DNA of 64,000 bases from Caballeronia sp. TF1N1 (GTDB taxonomy: Bacteria > Pseudomonadota > Gammaproteobacteria > Burkholderiales > Burkholderiaceae), in the NCBI RefSeq assembly GCF_022878925.1, contig NZ_CP084628.1, positions 744,001-808,000 of the forward strand, in the 5' to 3' direction. Positions 46,464 through 55,789 of the stretch are shown piece by piece. Below the pieces are notes generated by a model. It was not told where the DNA came from. It did no database searches and worked only from the letters and a program-made list of their open reading frames with translations. Within the stretch, counting starts at the first letter, position 1, and every line of letters starts with the position of its first letter. Both the position numbers and the translations under genes were made by a program.

Positions 46464-46692
46464 ACTTGCGCACCGGGGCACTAATTCAGTTCGACGGACA
46501 TTTCGCTCGCGAACCGCGTTCCTCACTACGGACAACGTCCGCCCGCTATCCATGCTCACGGGAGTCTGCATGGCGGGCTGCGCAGCGAATGATAGAAGAC
46601 GGCTGTGTCGCGGCAATAGCATTCGCTCCCAGGCAAGTGCCCAACGTCCCTCGCCCTCGACGCTCATGGGAAATCCATGAGTTCGGTACTAC

Positions 46693-46721
46693 TGGATATC
46701 GACTTGGATTGATCGTATAAA
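46693..46721 (+). promoter_or_regulatory. Candidate sigma-70 promoter of the wecB-nfr operon
   Basis: TGGATA (46693-46698), 17 bases and TATAAA (46716-46721) match the -35/-10 consensus at four and five positions, with ideal spacing. Transcription from here would give a leader of about 200 bases before wecB, including the hairpin at 46822-46852. A perfect TTGACA at 46803 has no matching -10 box. Confidence 0.4.
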
Positions 46722-46821
46722 ACGGCCGTGCGCATGAGGCGGCTGCGCGCTTCGAAGTGTGGGAAAAAACTAACTGTTCCGGTAAAAACCACCGTCCATG
46801 CCTTGACAAAACATGGCCACG

Positions 46822-46852
46822 CGAGAGCAGAAAGCTCTCGTTAGACTTTTTT
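46822..46852 (+). terminator. Hairpin plus T-rich run upstream of wecB
   Basis: CGAGAGC (46822-46828) and GCTCTCG (46834-46840) form a perfect 7-bp stem with loop AGAAA. It is followed by TTAGACTTTTTT. It may end T6SS transcription or act as an attenuator in the leader of the polysaccharide operon, depending on where the promoter lies. Confidence 0.5.
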
Positions 46853-46929
46853 ACACTTTAGTTGGCGGAAGGTTTCTAAACGTCTGAATACAATCGAAAT
46901 TGTTAAAGATTGTGTAGCCGTCGGGACCA

Positions 46930-48129
46930 ATGACAACGAAGCGAACAACGATACTGTCCATTTTTGGGACGCGCCCCGAAGCCATCAAGATGGCGCCGCT
47001 CGTCAAGGCGCTGGAAGCGGAGCCGGGCGTTCGGTCCATCGTGTGCGTAACCGGTCAGCATCGCTCGATGCTGCAACAGGCGCTGGATCTCTTCGACATC
47101 GCTCCGCAGTACGACCTCGCGGTCATGTCCGAGAACCAGAGTCTGAACGGGCTGGCCGCGCGGCTGATCGGCGCGATCGATAACGTCATCGAAGAAGAAA
47201 AGCCGTGCCGCATTCTCGTGCACGGCGACACCACCACGGCAACGGCAGGCGCGCTCGCGGCGTTTCATCGGCGCGTGCCGGTGGCGCACGTCGAAGCAGG
47301 CTTGCGTACCGGCGACATGACGCGGCCCTGGCCGGAAGAAATGAACCGCCGCGTGGTCGATGTCATGAGCGACCTCATGTTCGTGCCGACGCAGCGCTCG
47401 GAACAGAACATCGCGCGCGAGACGCTGCAAGGCCGCTCGATCATCACGGGCAACACGGTGATCGACGCGCTTCTGTCAGTAACGAAGCGCATCGACTCGA
47501 ACGCCACGTTGCGAGCCTCGCTCGATGCTCGCTTCCCGTATCTCGACGATTCGAAACAACTCGTGCTCGTGACCGGTCATCGGCGCGAAAGCTTCGGCCA
47601 GGGTCTGCGAGACATCTGCGCGGCGCTCGGCGAGATCGCCCGGCGTGACGATGTTCAGATCGTCTATCCGGTGCATCTGAATCCGAACGTGCAGGCCACG
47701 GTGATCAGCGCGCTCGGCGCCTCGCCGAACGTGTTCCTCATCCAGCCGCAGAACTACATGGGCTTCGTGCGTCTCCTGCAGCGCGCGTCCATCGTATTGA
47801 CTGACTCGGGCGGCGTGCAGGAAGAAGCGCCCGCGCTCGGCAAGCCGGTGCTCGTGATGCGCGATGTCACCGAGCGCCCCGAAGCCGTGCAGGCCGGCAC
47901 CGCGCGGCTCGTCGGCACGGATCGCCATGCAATCGTTTGCGCTGTGTCGCTGCTTCTCGACGATGAAAGCGCTCGCGCCGCCTTCGCCCGCAGCGTGAAC
48001 CCTTATGGCGACGGCCATGCCTCGTCGCGCATCGTCTCGGCGTTGCTGGACCGTCCTTTCGAGGAGTTTCGCCCCGACTTGCGCGTGTCCGAGGAGCAGC
48101 ATCGTCTGATGCGCGCGGCGGTTGCATAG
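46930..48129 (+). CDS. wecB: UDP-N-acetylglucosamine 2-epimerase (non-hydrolysing)
   Basis: This is a 399-residue cytosolic enzyme that interconverts UDP-GlcNAc and UDP-ManNAc. FGTRPEAIKM at 12-21, HGDTT at 99-103, HVEAGLRTGD at 120-129 and PWPEEMNRR at 134-142 are the substrate and active-site motifs, and GGVQEEAPALGKPVLVMRD with TERPE completes the second domain. Length is about that of E. coli WecB (376) plus a short tail. In E. coli this gene is also nfrC, needed for the phage N4 receptor. Here it directly precedes the nfr-like genes and should supply ManNAc for the polymer. Confidence 0.94.
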   Translation: MTTKRTTILSIFGTRPEAIKMAPLVKALEAEPGVRSIVCVTGQHRSMLQQALDLFDIAPQYDLAVMSENQSLNGLAARLIGAIDNVIEEEKPCRILVHGDTTTATAGALAAFHRRVPVAHVEAGLRTGDMTRPWPEEMNRRVVDVMSDLMFVPTQRSEQNIARETLQGRSIITGNTVIDALLSVTKRIDSNATLRASLDARFPYLDDSKQLVLVTGHRRESFGQGLRDICAALGEIARRDDVQIVYPVHLNPNVQATVISALGASPNVFLIQPQNYMGFVRLLQRASIVLTDSGGVQEEAPALGKPVLVMRDVTERPEAVQAGTARLVGTDRHAIVCAVSLLLDDESARAAFARSVNPYGDGHASSRIVSALLDRPFEEFRPDLRVSEEQHRLMRAAVA

Positions 48130-48285
48130 TGCGGCAGTGCGCGCATCGCGCGAAGCGCCGCAAGGCCGCGAAGCGAACGATGCGGATATCGAACGAAATA
48201 ACTGCCAGCTTGGGCGTTGCACCAAAAAGACCATCGCAATCTCGCGCGTTCGCGCTCTCGAGCCTCTTCGGGCGACAGAGCGGCT

Positions 48286-50547
48286 GTGCGTGAGAATGCG
48301 CCAAAATTCGAGCCATTCGCCTTGATCAACGACATCATCAAACCGCGCCGATTGCGCGTCGCACTCGCTTTGACCGCCGCATGGGCGGCCTTTTTCATGG
48401 CGCTTCCGTGCGCGGCGCTCGCCGCCGCCGGCGATCTTGCAAGCACGTTCGCGCATCTCGGGCTCAACGGCCGCGAATCGCGCACGGTGACACTGCGCGA
48501 GCTAGGGCTCTTGCAAGACGTCACGCTGAGCGCACCCGACGCGCGCCAGGAGTTCTATCTCCCCGTTCCCGCCGATGTCCCGCTCAGCGACGCCACGCTG
48601 CAACTCGACGGCGGTTACGTACGCGGCGACGGCGGACGCGTGACGATGCTGCTCTCGCTCGACGGCTCGCCCGTGCTCTCGCGCGCCTTCACGCAGGACG
48701 CGGGAAACGTCGCGGTGAACATCGGCGTGGACGGCGCGCCGCGTTCGGCCGGTTTCGTGCGGCTCGGGCTCGGCTTCGCCTCGGTAATCAACCAGAACGT
48801 GTGCACGGACCAGACCGCGATCGGCAACGTGCTGCGCGTGCGTCCGGAAACGCGTCTGACCTTCAGCTTCGATCCCGCCGATATTCGCGATCTGCGCACG
48901 GCGTGGAGCGCGCTGCCTTACGCGCCGGTGCTCGCGGTGTCGTCGCCAAAACTCGCCAGTGACGCCTTCGACACGGCCTGGCGCACCGATGCGCTCCTGC
49001 AACGCGACGGCAAGCGCCCGCTCGTGCAGGCGCTGCCAGCCGTGGGCGATACGGCCGACCTGACCGGCATCGACGTGCCCGCGGCTTTGCGCGCGATTCC
49101 CGCGTTCAGCGCGCTGGCCTCGGGCGGCAAGCATGCAATAAGCGATGACGCCGAACTCGGCGCGCTCGTCGCGCTTGGAGCGCGCGCGGCGTTCGGTCCG
49201 GACGTGATCGTGGCGGATGACGGCATGAGAAAGCGCATCGTCGGCGCGCTCGATGCGTTGCGCGCGCAAGTCGCCACCGCTTCCGCCGATGCCGTGCCCG
49301 CCTTCGACGAATGGCGCGCCCGCACGATGAACACGCTGACCGCGCCGCTCGCGCCGGGCGAGGTGCGCATTGCACATGTCGGCGGACGCGCGGTGATCGT
49401 GGTCGGCGACACGCGCGGCATCGGCGCGCTGGCGGCAAGCTGGCGGCCCATCGATGTATCGAACCGGCTGATCGTGCATTCGATCGATGCCGACCAGCGC
49501 GTGCGCGGCGACAACATCGCGCTTTCGGAGCTCGGCGGCGATCCGCGCAGCATCGACGTGCAGACCAACGCGTCATGGTCCGCGCGCTTCGACCTCGCCG
49601 CGGCTTCGGGCAACGGCCGTCTGCCGCAGAACGTGGTGCTCGACCTCGCGGCATCGCCGACACTCTCCAACGGCGGCGCGACCGCGACGGTGTATTTTAA
49701 CGACGTGATGATCGGCGCGCGCCTCCTGAACGTGGATGGCGTGCGTCAACGCATCATCGTGCCGATTCCGCGCTATGCGCTTGCACGCACCAACGAATTG
49801 CGCGTGAGCTTTCGCCGTCAACCGGATGCGGGCTGTCAGGCGCGCCAGGCCTATCCGGTCGCCGTGTTGCCGACGAGCCATCTGCAACTCGGCAACTCCA
49901 CGCTCGACAACACCTTCGCGGGCATGGCGGCGCGCTTTGCATCGGCGGCGACGGTTTACGTGCCGCACGCCTGGCTCGACGATGCGTTGAACAGCGTGCC
50001 GCGTCTCGCTTATCTGACAGGCGCGGCGGGCGTCGCTCCCGTGCAGGCGAAGTTCGCCGTGAGCGAGTCGGGCGCGACCGTGCATCCGGATGGCGCGTTC
50101 CTCGCCGCCGATGTCCCGCTTGCCGACGAGCACAATCCCGCCGTTTATTCGGCCGACAGGCTTTCGCTGAAGTCCGCTTCGGGCGACATGCTGCTCGACA
50201 TGTCGGGCCTTTCGCGTGTCGCGGTGGTGAGCGTGGCGAGCTCAAACGGACAAAGCGGCGTGGTGTATCGCTCGGCGGGCGCCATGCCCGTACTCAGCGA
50301 CAAGCTGCAACTCTCGCGCGGCGACATTGCCGTGGTGGACGGCAGCGGCGTCCTCAAGCAGTTCGATACCGTGAATCCCGATGAACTCGTCGATGAACCG
50401 GCGGGCAGCTCCGACTGGATCACGCGGCACTGGGCGCGCTGGGGCATTCCGGCCGTGCTCGTGGTGTTGTTGCTGGTGCTGATCGCGCTGGCGGGTCAGG
50501 CGCGCCGCAGGCATCTGCGCCGGCAGAAGAAGGACAACGGCGCGTGA
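48286..50547 (+). CDS. BcsB-like periplasmic polysaccharide synthase subunit
   Basis: This is a protein of about 753 residues in the BcsB (cellulose synthase regulatory subunit) family. A signal peptide ends near ALAAAGD. Repeated carbohydrate-binding-like and flavodoxin-like beta modules follow (DVTLSAPDARQEFYLPVP; YFNDVMIGARLLN; ELRVSFRRQPDAGCQ). One C-terminal membrane helix (PAVLVVLLLVLIALAG) precedes a basic tail. In cellulose synthesis BcsB guides the chain through the periplasm and holds BcsA, but here the neighbouring synthase is NfrB. No ATG suits the start: GTG 48286 is used, and TTG 48217 or 48322 are options. It overlaps nfrB by four bases. Confidence 0.8.
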   Translation: MRENAPKFEPFALINDIIKPRRLRVALALTAAWAAFFMALPCAALAAAGDLASTFAHLGLNGRESRTVTLRELGLLQDVTLSAPDARQEFYLPVPADVPLSDATLQLDGGYVRGDGGRVTMLLSLDGSPVLSRAFTQDAGNVAVNIGVDGAPRSAGFVRLGLGFASVINQNVCTDQTAIGNVLRVRPETRLTFSFDPADIRDLRTAWSALPYAPVLAVSSPKLASDAFDTAWRTDALLQRDGKRPLVQALPAVGDTADLTGIDVPAALRAIPAFSALASGGKHAISDDAELGALVALGARAAFGPDVIVADDGMRKRIVGALDALRAQVATASADAVPAFDEWRARTMNTLTAPLAPGEVRIAHVGGRAVIVVGDTRGIGALAASWRPIDVSNRLIVHSIDADQRVRGDNIALSELGGDPRSIDVQTNASWSARFDLAAASGNGRLPQNVVLDLAASPTLSNGGATATVYFNDVMIGARLLNVDGVRQRIIVPIPRYALARTNELRVSFRRQPDAGCQARQAYPVAVLPTSHLQLGNSTLDNTFAGMAARFASAATVYVPHAWLDDALNSVPRLAYLTGAAGVAPVQAKFAVSESGATVHPDGAFLAADVPLADEHNPAVYSADRLSLKSASGDMLLDMSGLSRVAVVSVASSNGQSGVVYRSAGAMPVLSDKLQLSRGDIAVVDGSGVLKQFDTVNPDELVDEPAGSSDWITRHWARWGIPAVLVVLLLVLIALAGQARRRHLRRQKKDNGA

Positions 50548-52724
50548 TCCTGGAAACGATCAGGTGGTACGGCCAGATACTCGTCGCCGAGTACTACCAG
50601 ACACTTGAATACGTCGCGGCGGTGGTGGCGACGATCATCCTGCTGTCGAGTCTCGATGATCTCTTCATCGATATCTGGTTCTGGACCCGCAAGTTCTGGC
50701 GGCGCGTGACGGTGGAACGCCGTTACGCGCCGCTCACCGTCGAGCAGCTTTACGCGCGCGACGAGCAGCCGATCGCCATCATGGTGCCCGCCTGGCAGGA
50801 GCACGATGTCATCGCGCCGATGATCGAAGACCTCGTGCGCGTGCTCGATTACCGCAGCTATACGATTTTCGTCGGCACCTATCAGAACGATCCGGCGACG
50901 ATCCGCGAAGTGGAACGCATGCGGCATCGCTACAAGCATTTGCATCGCGTGGAAGTGCCGCACGACGGGCCGACCTGCAAGGCCGACTGTCTCAACTGGC
51001 TCGTGCAGGCGATTCTGCGCTACGAGTTCGAGGCGGGCGTGGAGTTCGCGGGGATCGTCATGCACGATAGCGAGGACGTGCTGCATCCCATCGAACTCAA
51101 GTTCTTCAACTATCTGCTGCCGCGTAAAGACATGATTCAGTTGCCGGTGGCATCGCTCGAACGCAACTGGTTCGAACTGGTCGCGGGCACGTACATGGAC
51201 GAGTTCGCGGAATGGCACGCAAAGGATCTGGTCGTGCGCGAAAGTCTCGCGGGTGCGGTGCCCTCCGCCGGCGTGGGCACATGCTTCTCGCGCCGCGCGA
51301 TGCTCGCGCTCGTTCGGCAGACCGAGAGTCAGCCGTTCAATACCGAGAGCCTCACCGAAGACTACGATATCGGCGCGCGCATTCTCAAGATGGGCATGCA
51401 GTCCATCTTTCCGCTGTTTCCGGTGCAGTTCACGTCGCGCCGCAAGGTGTGGTTCGGCCTGGGTCCCGAGCGCGAGATCACGACCACCATGCCGCTTTGC
51501 GTGCGCGAATTTTTCCCCGACACGTTTCGCACCGCGTACCGGCAGCGGGCGCGCTGGACGCTCGGCATCGGCTTGCAAGGTTGGGCGCTGACAGGCTGGA
51601 GCGGCACGCTCGCCAACCGCTATCTCTTGCTGCGCGACCGCAAGGGCGTGGTGACGGCGTTCGTCGGCATGCTGGCCTATCTGCTTGCCGTGCAGTTCAT
51701 GCTGTTCGCGAGCGCTTCGTACTTCGGCTTCACGAATGATTTCTTTCCGTCACCGTTCATCGATTCCGGCTGGCTGCAGGCGCTGCTCGCCGCGAACTTC
51801 GTCGCGCTCTTGCTGCGCGTCACGCAGCGCATCATCTTCACGACGCGGCTTTACGGCTGGGAGCACGGCATTCTGGCGGTGCCGCGCATGGTGATCGGCA
51901 ACGTGGTCAACTTCATGGCGGTGTCGCGCGCGTGGCGCCTTTTTATCGTGCATGTGGTGACGGGAAGGCGGCTCGCGTGGGACAAGACGATGCACGATTT
52001 CCCGAGCGTGGATGGCTTGCGCAGCACGCGTCAGGACCTCGGCGACTTGCTGGTGTCGTGGCAGGCGATCGACCCCGAACGGCTCGAACAGGCGAAGCAG
52101 ACGGACCATGCGCGCGAAGCGCCGCTCGGACGCGTGCTCGTCACGCGCGGCTGGCTCGACGAGGAGACGCTCGCGGAAGCAATCGCGTTTCAGGCGGACT
52201 TGCCGCGTGGAAGGTTCGACGTGGCTCGCATGCAGAACGAGCCGGGCGTCGCGGTGCCGCCGGAAACGCTCGTGCGCCTGCGCGCCATGCCCCAGGGCGC
52301 CGATGCGAACGGCAACGCGATCTTCGTGAGCGCCAGTCTGCTCGATGACGCGGCGCTCGCCGAATTGCGCGAAGCGACCGGCTGCGCGGTATCGATCAAC
52401 GTGGTGCGCGAAAGCGAGATCGCGGCAGGCTTGCGGATGTTGCGCGATGTGGGCGTGTCGGCGCTTTCCGGCGACGAGCAGACGGCCGCGAAGGCGGTGA
52501 ACGACGAGGCTGCGCGCGGCGTGCCCTTGCTTGGCGACATCATGATCGAGATGGGCCTCGTCACGCGCCGCGCGTTCGAAACGGCGTTGCAGAATTATCG
52601 GCCGGAGCGGCATGGACGTATCGGCGATTACATGGTCGCCGAACGCGTGATTACGAGCGAAGCGCTAGCTTCGGCGGTGGGCGAGCAACGGCGCCGGTAT
52701 GCGAAGCGGGCGGGTGGGCAATGA
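50544..52724 (+). CDS. nfrB: NfrB-type inner-membrane glycosyltransferase with c-di-GMP-binding-like modules
   Basis: This is a 726-residue protein that reads like E. coli NfrB along its length. An N-terminal helix (about 20-38) precedes a GT2 domain with the synthase motifs HDSEDV (174-179), TEDYD (271-275) and QRARW (334-338). Several helices between about 365 and 480 form the channel. The C-terminal part carries MshEN-like modules with the PLGRVLVTRGWLDEETLAEA pattern near 527, LLGDIMIEMG near 664 and RIGDYMVAERVIT near 692. Such modules bind c-di-GMP in NfrB and MshE. GTG start with AAGGA upstream overlaps the previous gene. It probably polymerises ManNAc. Confidence 0.9.
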   Translation: MILETIRWYGQILVAEYYQTLEYVAAVVATIILLSSLDDLFIDIWFWTRKFWRRVTVERRYAPLTVEQLYARDEQPIAIMVPAWQEHDVIAPMIEDLVRVLDYRSYTIFVGTYQNDPATIREVERMRHRYKHLHRVEVPHDGPTCKADCLNWLVQAILRYEFEAGVEFAGIVMHDSEDVLHPIELKFFNYLLPRKDMIQLPVASLERNWFELVAGTYMDEFAEWHAKDLVVRESLAGAVPSAGVGTCFSRRAMLALVRQTESQPFNTESLTEDYDIGARILKMGMQSIFPLFPVQFTSRRKVWFGLGPEREITTTMPLCVREFFPDTFRTAYRQRARWTLGIGLQGWALTGWSGTLANRYLLLRDRKGVVTAFVGMLAYLLAVQFMLFASASYFGFTNDFFPSPFIDSGWLQALLAANFVALLLRVTQRIIFTTRLYGWEHGILAVPRMVIGNVVNFMAVSRAWRLFIVHVVTGRRLAWDKTMHDFPSVDGLRSTRQDLGDLLVSWQAIDPERLEQAKQTDHAREAPLGRVLVTRGWLDEETLAEAIAFQADLPRGRFDVARMQNEPGVAVPPETLVRLRAMPQGADANGNAIFVSASLLDDAALAELREATGCAVSINVVRESEIAAGLRMLRDVGVSALSGDEQTAAKAVNDEAARGVPLLGDIMIEMGLVTRRAFETALQNYRPERHGRIGDYMVAERVITSEALASAVGEQRRRYAKRAGGQ

Positions 52725-55700
52725 AGCGCTATCGTGCGCGCCTGCGTGGCGAAGAATCGGCTTTGCGGGAAAGAATCGATTCGGTTGCGAGAAAGCATGG
52801 GGCTCGATTGCACACCGGAACGATGCCCGATCGTCAGGGGCCGAACGCGCGCCGGATGACGCCGCCGGCAACGCGCGCGACATCCCGCGTCGCTCGCGTC
52901 ATGTTCTGGACCGCCGCGATGATGTGCGCGAGCGGTCACGCACACGCCGATGAAACCTTGCCCTTGCAATTGAGCGGCGCGCCGTATCGCATTGCGCGCG
53001 ACGCTTACGCGGCGTTCGGCGAACATCGATATGCCGATGCCACCGCGTCGGCGCGCGAGGCGATTCGGCAGCGGCCGGACGTCGTGGGTTTGCGCGTGCT
53101 TCTGGCCAATTCGCTGGCGGCGCGTGGCCGTCTGAAAGAAGCGAGCCACGAACTGTCCAATGCGATCGCGCAACTCGGACCCGTGCCCGCATTGATTTCG
53201 CGCCGCCGGCAGATCGATACGTCGATCGCGGGCGGTGGCGAAGGGCATCCGGGCGGCGGCGGCGCCGGCGATCTGCAAGGTCCGGCGCTCGTGGCCGCGC
53301 GCGCGGCGTATCGCGATTTCGGCAAGAAGGATTACGCGGCGGCCGTGCGCGAGAGCCGTGAAGCCGTGCGTCTCGCGCCGCAAGTCGAGCGCTTGCGCTA
53401 TCTGCTCGTCGATTCGCTCGCCGCTTCCGGCGACGATCCCGCCGCCTACGCCGCCGCCGACGATGCCGCGCGTCGCTTCGGCGAGAACAACGAATTGCGC
53501 ACGCGGCGGCGTTATATCGGCGATCGGCTGGCGCCGGTGGAATCGAAGGCGGCGTATGCGGCGCGTGCGAATGGCGATCTCGTCGAAGCGGAAAGCCATG
53601 CGCGCAAGGCGGTGGCGTTCGCGCCGTCGCGGATGGAGTTTCGCACGCAGTTGCTCGAAACCCTCTTCGCGCGTGGCGATCTGGCGGGCGTGGAAGCGGC
53701 GGCGAGCGAGTGCATCGCGATCGATCGCAACGACGCGCTCTGGTGGACCTTGCGCGGCTATGCGCGTGCGGCGCGCGGCGCGAATGCGGACGCGGATTTC
53801 GCGCACGCGTTGGCGGTGGCGCCGGAGTCGCTGTCGCAGGCGGGGGATACGCGGGCGAACGTTGGGGCGCAGGCGGATGATGAGAACGATGGTGGCGCGA
53901 TGAGCGTTGCTTCCCTGGCATTGCGAAATCAGCGCCGGAGTGACGCTGCCAGTGCAAAGACAAGCGCCGACTCTTCAGACCCAAGCAGCGCGATGCTCGC
54001 TGGTTCGGCGGCAGTGCGCCATCGACAACGCGGCAGCGAAGCTACGGATGCAAACGTGAACGCCGACACGCAAGGCAGCGCCATGCGCGCCGACCCTACG
54101 GGCATCGAACTGGAACGCGTGTTGATCGCCGAAGGCGACGCGCGCCGCGCCGAAGCCGCGGCTTCCGGCGAAAACGTGATGTTCGACGAAGCCGATGCGC
54201 GCCGCGCCAATCCGTCGATTGCGGGCGTAACGCAGTCGCGCGGCAACCAAGCCACGAATGACGAGGCCTCGACGAGCGGCCAAGCCGCTTCCGCAGCCGA
54301 ACGTCGATACCGCGATGCCCGTGTGGCACGCACGATCATCGCCGATGTGCGGCTCGCGCAGAGCCGTCCGCAAGCCGCGCTCGACGCGCTGCCGTCCGTA
54401 TCGCAACGAAACGCCGCCGCGCTCGACGATGCCGACGCCGCCATCGCTCTACGCCGTCAGCGCGCAAAGACGATGCTGCAAATGGCCGCCGCCGCGCAGA
54501 ACGACATCGACCCGCGTGCGCGGCCGACCTTCGATTGCCGCGAAGACCGCTACGGCGCATCGTGCGATGTCTACGCCCACGACCCCGCGCTCGCCGACAC
54601 GCGCGCCGCACGCTCGGCCGAACGCGATGGCAAGCATGGCGAGGCCATCGACCACTGGCGCGATGCGATCGCCGCCGTACCCGACGATCCGCAATTGCGC
54701 ATCGCGCTGATCGATGCGCTCGCGGCGGCGGGAAAAACGCGCGAGGCATCGAAGGAAGCGCGCGCGGCCATCGACGCCAATCTGCTCGATTCGATGAGCG
54801 ACCTGCAGGCGGCCTTCATCGCGTCGCGGGCGGGCGAGCGGCAGCTTGCGCTGGACCGTTTCGCACGCGCTGAACGAAGCGGGACATTGCCACCGGGCGC
54901 GCAAGCCGATGCGGGTTATGCCGCGCTTTCGATGCATCGCAACGAGGAAGGCGCGCGCTATCTCGAACGCGCGATGGATCGCACCGCGAGCGCGCCTCAC
55001 GCAGACGACGCGCTCCCGCCGCAAGCCGTGTACGACGCGCGCGCGGCCCACGCCGAAGCCACCCGCGACTGGGGCTTCAGCATGAACGTGAACTATCGCG
55101 GCAGCGGCGCGCAGCAGGGCTTTGCGTTCAACCCGACGCCCGGCCTGTCGAGCAACTGGCAAGCGGGCGCGGAGGCGTACTGGCGCCCGTTCGGCAGCCT
55201 CGGCGACCGCATGTTCGAAGTCTATGCGCGCGGTTACGAGAACTTCGGCGTGCAGGGTAGCGGACCGTCGGGGGCATCGACGTTGCAGGCCGCATTGGGT
55301 GCGCGCGTGAAGCCGTTTGCATCGGTGAATGCGATCTTCGCCATCGAAAAGATCTTGCCGATAGGCTCGGACGTGCGCTCCGACTGGCTCGCGCGCGCGG
55401 CCTATTCGACCGGTTTCGGCGACACGCGCCGCCTCGACGTTCCGAGTTGGTGGACCGGCACGTTCTACGGCGAGGCGGGCCATTACCTTGTGAATCCGTC
55501 GACGTATGCCACCGCGAACGCGCGGCTCGGACGCACGTATCGTATCGATTCGATCAGCCCGCGCCTCACCGTGTTTCCGCATGCGGTGGTCGGCGTGGAC
55601 TACGATTCTGCAATCGATCGCAGCGTGCCGGTGGGCATCGGCGCGGGCGTGGCGGCGCGTTACTGGTTCCGTGGCGATGGTTACGATACGACGCGCTCGT

Positions 55701-55789
55701 TCGTCGATATATCGGTGCAATATCGCGTGCGCGTGGCGGGCGACGATCGCGCGAAGGGCGTGTTCTTCGGTGCGGTATTCTCGTACTGA
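52721..55789 (+). CDS. nfrA: NfrA-like outer-membrane exporter with TPR region
   Basis: This is a 1022-residue protein matching the NfrA plan: signal sequence, periplasmic TPR-type helical repeats, and a C-terminal beta-barrel-like domain (about 782-1022: WGFSMNVNYRGSG, WQAGAEAYWRPFG, ending in VFFGAVFSY with a final aromatic). The Ala-rich repeats near 95-330 and 590-760 are separated by a low-complexity stretch near 390-530. The first 60 residues are basic and unlike a signal peptide, so translation may begin later, for example at ATG 52856, just ahead of the hydrophobic segment VMFWTAAMMCASGHAHA. It overlaps nfrB by ATGA. It is the probable export pore and phage receptor. Confidence 0.82.
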   Translation: MKRYRARLRGEESALRERIDSVARKHGARLHTGTMPDRQGPNARRMTPPATRATSRVARVMFWTAAMMCASGHAHADETLPLQLSGAPYRIARDAYAAFGEHRYADATASAREAIRQRPDVVGLRVLLANSLAARGRLKEASHELSNAIAQLGPVPALISRRRQIDTSIAGGGEGHPGGGGAGDLQGPALVAARAAYRDFGKKDYAAAVRESREAVRLAPQVERLRYLLVDSLAASGDDPAAYAAADDAARRFGENNELRTRRRYIGDRLAPVESKAAYAARANGDLVEAESHARKAVAFAPSRMEFRTQLLETLFARGDLAGVEAAASECIAIDRNDALWWTLRGYARAARGANADADFAHALAVAPESLSQAGDTRANVGAQADDENDGGAMSVASLALRNQRRSDAASAKTSADSSDPSSAMLAGSAAVRHRQRGSEATDANVNADTQGSAMRADPTGIELERVLIAEGDARRAEAAASGENVMFDEADARRANPSIAGVTQSRGNQATNDEASTSGQAASAAERRYRDARVARTIIADVRLAQSRPQAALDALPSVSQRNAAALDDADAAIALRRQRAKTMLQMAAAAQNDIDPRARPTFDCREDRYGASCDVYAHDPALADTRAARSAERDGKHGEAIDHWRDAIAAVPDDPQLRIALIDALAAAGKTREASKEARAAIDANLLDSMSDLQAAFIASRAGERQLALDRFARAERSGTLPPGAQADAGYAALSMHRNEEGARYLERAMDRTASAPHADDALPPQAVYDARAAHAEATRDWGFSMNVNYRGSGAQQGFAFNPTPGLSSNWQAGAEAYWRPFGSLGDRMFEVYARGYENFGVQGSGPSGASTLQAALGARVKPFASVNAIFAIEKILPIGSDVRSDWLARAAYSTGFGDTRRLDVPSWWTGTFYGEAGHYLVNPSTYATANARLGRTYRIDSISPRLTVFPHAVVGVDYDSAIDRSVPVGIGAGVAARYWFRGDGYDTTRSFVDISVQYRVRVAGDDRAKGVFFGAVFSY

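Larger units (their letters stand above)
46464..46929. other. Intergenic region between the T6SS and the polysaccharide operon
   Basis: This region of 466 bases contains no believable gene. It contains a candidate promoter and a hairpin, listed separately. A small palindrome, ACAATCGAAATTGT, lies near 46889-46903, close to the wecB start. The ribosome site of wecB is weak. Confidence 0.45.

Noticed and set aside
48217..48285. TTG start extending the BcsB-like protein upstream.
   Set aside because: It lacks a ribosome site and adds basic residues before the signal peptide. GTG 48286 is a more ordinary start, though still uncertain.
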